NCBI GenBank assembly: GCA_016718385.1
Contig: JADKDK010000008.1
Location: forward strand, 186,001-250,000
Reading direction: 5' to 3'
Origin: Gammaproteobacteria bacterium
GTDB taxonomy: Bacteria > Pseudomonadota > Gammaproteobacteria > Pseudomonadales > UBA5518
Length of the DNA stretch: 64,000 nt
Position 1 is the first letter of the stretch; each line of letters opens with the position of its first letter. The translations under genes and the position numbers were made by a program. Below, in pieces: positions 62,554 through 64,000 of the stretch. The notes under the pieces were generated by a model. It made no database searches. It was not told the DNA's origin and saw nothing but the letters and a program-made list of their open reading frames with translations.

Positions 62554-62617
62554 TTCTAACGTTTGAGCTGAGGCCGCGGCCCGTCAGGGCCGACGCGCCT
62601 GCAGCGAAGTGTTAGAA
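62554..62617 (-). repeat. attC between cassettes 1 and 2
   Basis: A 64-bp site with perfectly complementary ends: TTCTAAC (62611-62617) and GTTAGAA (62554-62560). The arms CACTTCGCTGCAGGCGCG and CCGCGGCCTCAGCTCAAAC lie between. The next start codon is 5 bp away. Confidence 0.85.
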
Positions 62618-62624
62618 ATTCTCA

Positions 62625-63149
62625 TCACCAATGCTCTGGCCGGTTAAGCGACTCCGCACAAACCAGCTGACCATTGACTCTTTCTGGAACAACCTCACCT
62701 AACGACAGGCACATCCAAGCCTCTGGATATGGAAGATCATAGGGCGCACACACCTTATGCCCTGTGTTGAATCCGAACCTGCCGTAGTAGCGAGGATCGC
62801 CCAGGACAAAGACCAGCTCCGCCCCACGCTCACGAAGTACCGTCAGGCCTGACTCGATAAGCTGGCTTCCGACACCCATGCGTTGTATCTCTGGCGCTAC
62901 CGCCAATGGTGCGAGTATGTACGAGGGACCGTACTCCGAACCCGGCATGTGTACTGAGCTAAAGATTATGCTTCCAACTACCCCTTGCTCCGACTCGGCC
63001 ACGAGCACCAGGATTGGCTTAGCAGATTCATCGGCGATCAACGCCAAAGCTAAATCAGCGACGATTGGGCCTTCATCTCCGAAAGCGGCGCGATGAACAG
63101 CTCTGATGCCATTGACGTCTGATGCTCTTGCTTCTCGAATTCGCACCAT
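62625..63149 (-). CDS. Cassette 1: GNAT N-acetyltransferase
   Basis: A 174-residue acetyltransferase of the YhbS-like type: IREARASDVNGIRAVHRAAFG, PLAVAPEIQRMGVGSQLIESGL for the acetyl-CoA loop and ELVFVLGDPRYYGRFGFNTGH. It is complete. As the cassette nearest the integrase it would be the most recently inserted and best expressed if a Pc promoter remains. ATG 63149 begins the fold; the longer open frame would extend back into the attI region. Confidence 0.9.
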   Translation of the reverse strand: MVRIREARASDVNGIRAVHRAAFGDEGPIVADLALALIADESAKPILVLVAESEQGVVGSIIFSSVHMPGSEYGPSYILAPLAVAPEIQRMGVGSQLIESGLTVLRERGAELVFVLGDPRYYGRFGFNTGHKVCAPYDLPYPEAWMCLSLGEVVPERVNGQLVCAESLNRPEHW

Positions 63150-63161
63150 GTCTCCAAGAAT

Positions 63162-63280
63162 ACCTAACTTCAATTCGACACCATGGTGTATGTCAGCCGC
63201 TCCATGGTGGTCAAGCGCGGATGCGGGTACATGATGTGCTTTCCAATCAATTGGTTGGTTTTCAGACAGCGATGTTATGC
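63162..63280 (-). repeat. Probable attI region
   Basis: Read in cassette direction, the core GTTAGGT (63162-63168) stands before the first cassette, and a second core-like GCATAAC (63274-63280) overlaps the intI start codon. The 105 bp between have no gene and only weak palindromy (ACACCATGGTGT at 63179-63190), which fits attI better than attC. The limits are approximate. Confidence 0.55.
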
Positions 63281-63526
63281 GAAACGACATACCCCGGTTC
63301 CCGAACAGCTCCACTGCCCCGGTCCGCCTCCTCGACCAGGTACGGGAGCGCTTGCGGCTCGAGCATTGATTCCATCCGCACCGAGAAATCGTATGTCGAC
63401 TGGATTAAACGCCATGTCCTCTTTCACGGCAAGCGGCACCCGCGTGACATGGGTGCAACGCATGTCGAGCGATTTCTCTCACTCCTTGCCATCGAACGGG
63501 AGCTGAGCGCATCCACGCAGAACGCA
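63277..63526 (+). pseudogene. intI: Integron integrase intI, N-terminal remnant
   Basis: ATG 63277 opens MRNDIPRFPNSSTAPVRLLDQVRERLRLEH, the usual start of a proteobacterial IntI, and hits a stop at 63367. One extra base there breaks the frame; it resumes as SIRTEKSYVDWIKRHVLFHGKRHPRDMG and HVERFLSLLAIERELSASTQNA, the rest of the N-terminal DNA-binding domain. The catalytic domain with Arg, His and Tyr is absent; after about 63526 nothing integrase-like follows. Orientation is opposite to the cassettes. Confidence 0.9.
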
Positions 63527-63758
63527 GGAAGATGCGGCATTGCTCACTCATGTAGACGGCATCGAGGTCCTGGTTCGCGAAGGCAATGGCGGCAAGGTTG
63601 ATTCAGACTGATAGGCCGTTGTCGCCATGAATGGCGCCCCACGGGCTCGGAGACATCAGGCGGGTCCGGCGTGCGCCGAAACCTTTGTCGGGCTGAAGCC
63701 CGCCCCACGAGGAAGCTCGCGGGCATCGCCCGCCCCTGCACGAAAGTGCCGGCGCCGT
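63527..63758. other. Gene-free spacer with REP-like palindromes between intI and moaA
   Basis: No gene is recognised in 232 bp. The first 100 bp may be scrambled integrase-flank DNA. The second half holds two palindromes listed separately. Confidence 0.45.
63687..63740. repeat. REP-like palindrome pair
   Basis: GTCGGGCTGAAGCCCGCCCCAC (same core as 7436-7457) is followed 10-15 bp later by GCGGGCATCGCCCGCCCC. Both are GC-rich stems ending in a C-rich tail, like REP elements of pseudomonads. They lie downstream of moaA. Confidence 0.6.
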
Positions 63759-64000
63759 TCAGCCGCCGGTGGTGTTCATGAACCGCACGATCTCGGGCTC
63801 GCCATCGAGGGCGAAGTGGTGGCGCTCGGGCTTCAGGTCCATCGCCTGCACGATGGCCTCGCGCAGCGCCTCGGCATCGCCGGGGCGCTCACGCATCACG
63901 GCGCGCAGGTCCGTGGAGTGCTCGTTACCGAGGCAGAGCAGCAGGCGCCCTTCCACGGTGAGGCGCACGCGGTTGCACAGGTGGCAGAAGTTGTGGCTGT
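63759..64000 (-). CDS. moaA: GTP 3',8-cyclase MoaA, C-terminal part (cut by window edge)
   Basis: The last 80 residues of a radical-SAM enzyme of molybdenum-cofactor synthesis. SHNFCHLCNRVRLTVEGRLLLCLG contains the three Cys of the C-terminal [4Fe-4S] cluster that binds GTP. The tail FMNTTGG supplies the conserved Gly-Gly end needed for catalysis. The start lies beyond the window. It ends about 20 bp from the REP-like pair. Confidence 0.95.
   Translation of the reverse strand, partial: SHNFCHLCNRVRLTVEGRLLLCLGNEHSTDLRAVMRERPGDAEALREAIVQAMDLKPERHHFALDGEPEIVRFMNTTGG

Larger units (their letters stand above)
58215..63526 (-). mobile_element. Chromosomal integron: seven-cassette array with decayed integrase
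   Basis: Seven genes, all on the minus strand, are each preceded and followed by attC-type sites whose cores (GTTRRRY and its inverse) and palindromic arms can be read directly. At the 63.3-kb end is the N-terminal part of intI, on the opposite strand, as in every integron. The intI fragment is frameshifted and truncated, so the array can no longer be rearranged by its own enzyme. Cassette genes look more A+T-rich than the flanks, encode unrelated proteins and begin within a few bases of the preceding site. The array ends at 58.2 kb in a half-site. Confidence 0.88.

Overview
The window is G+C-rich, densely coded chromosomal DNA from a gammaproteobacterium. The strongest taxonomic clue is the block ubiD, rho, trxA, a TIGR02444-family gene, an FKBP-type isomerase, an Rsd/AlgQ regulator and a DsbB-type protein (33.3-40.2 kb), which recalls the neighbourhood of rho and algQ in Pseudomonas. 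AcpH, proteobacterial GshA, a PilU remnant and DUF2959 fit the same class. Two wax-ester/TAG synthases, two acyl-CoA ligases, FadL, an alkylsulfatase, an LLM-class oxidoreductase and several hydrolases suggest a lipid- or hydrocarbon-using environmental bacterium. No tRNA, rRNA or CRISPR array was seen. Layout: 0-4.6 kb holds a partial YeeE protein, FadL, a BLH-type sulfur-transferase-like protein, bacterioferritin with its ferredoxin behind a likely Fur box, an internally deleted Nudix gene and an esterase. At 4.8-7.5 kb is a cation diffusion facilitator whose 3' end was hit by an IS1182-family element; the element lies between 4-bp target duplications inside a REP-like palindrome. At 7.5-20.5 kb are lipid and small-molecule genes in several operons, including NTF2-like/NTF2-like/GNAT/carbon-nitrogen hydrolase and acyl-CoA ligase/WS-DGAT/enoyl reductase-like sets. 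At 20.5-29.4 kb are a broken pilU, aqpZ, a four-gene envelope operon, a cytosine deaminase, a CBS protein, a collapsed MscS-CNBD channel gene, a NYN/LOTUS protein, a MAPEG protein and a TauD-type dioxygenase. From 29.5 to 33.3 kb there is a gene graveyard, all on the minus strand, around an intact methyltransferase and sodC: a frameshifted HD-like gene, an SDR tail, two methyltransferases with internal deletions and a Nudix/GNAT chimera. At 33.3-57.1 kb are the core-genome block, gshA, a DyP peroxidase, an RND pump, an acyl-CoA ligase, a DUF3300 lipoprotein, MoxR/VWA and exonuclease III. The standout is 58.2-63.5 kb: a sedentary chromosomal integron. A broken intI (plus strand, N-terminal part only, frameshifted and truncated) faces away from seven gene cassettes, all on the minus strand: GNAT, a SnoaL-like lipoprotein, MAPEG, GNAT, a small membrane protein, a DUF1254 protein and a helical TPR-like protein. 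They are separated by attC sites, four well formed and three eroded. Beyond the distal end lie a PaaI-thioesterase remnant and a methyltransferase whose 505-bp-deleted twin sits in the 31.6-kb graveyard. The window closes with REP-like palindromes and the 3' end of moaA. A second theme is gene decay by internal deletion: at least seven genes keep both ends but have lost the middle, often the catalytic motif. For one of them the intact copy in this window shows the exact deletion, flanked by a 5-bp direct repeat.
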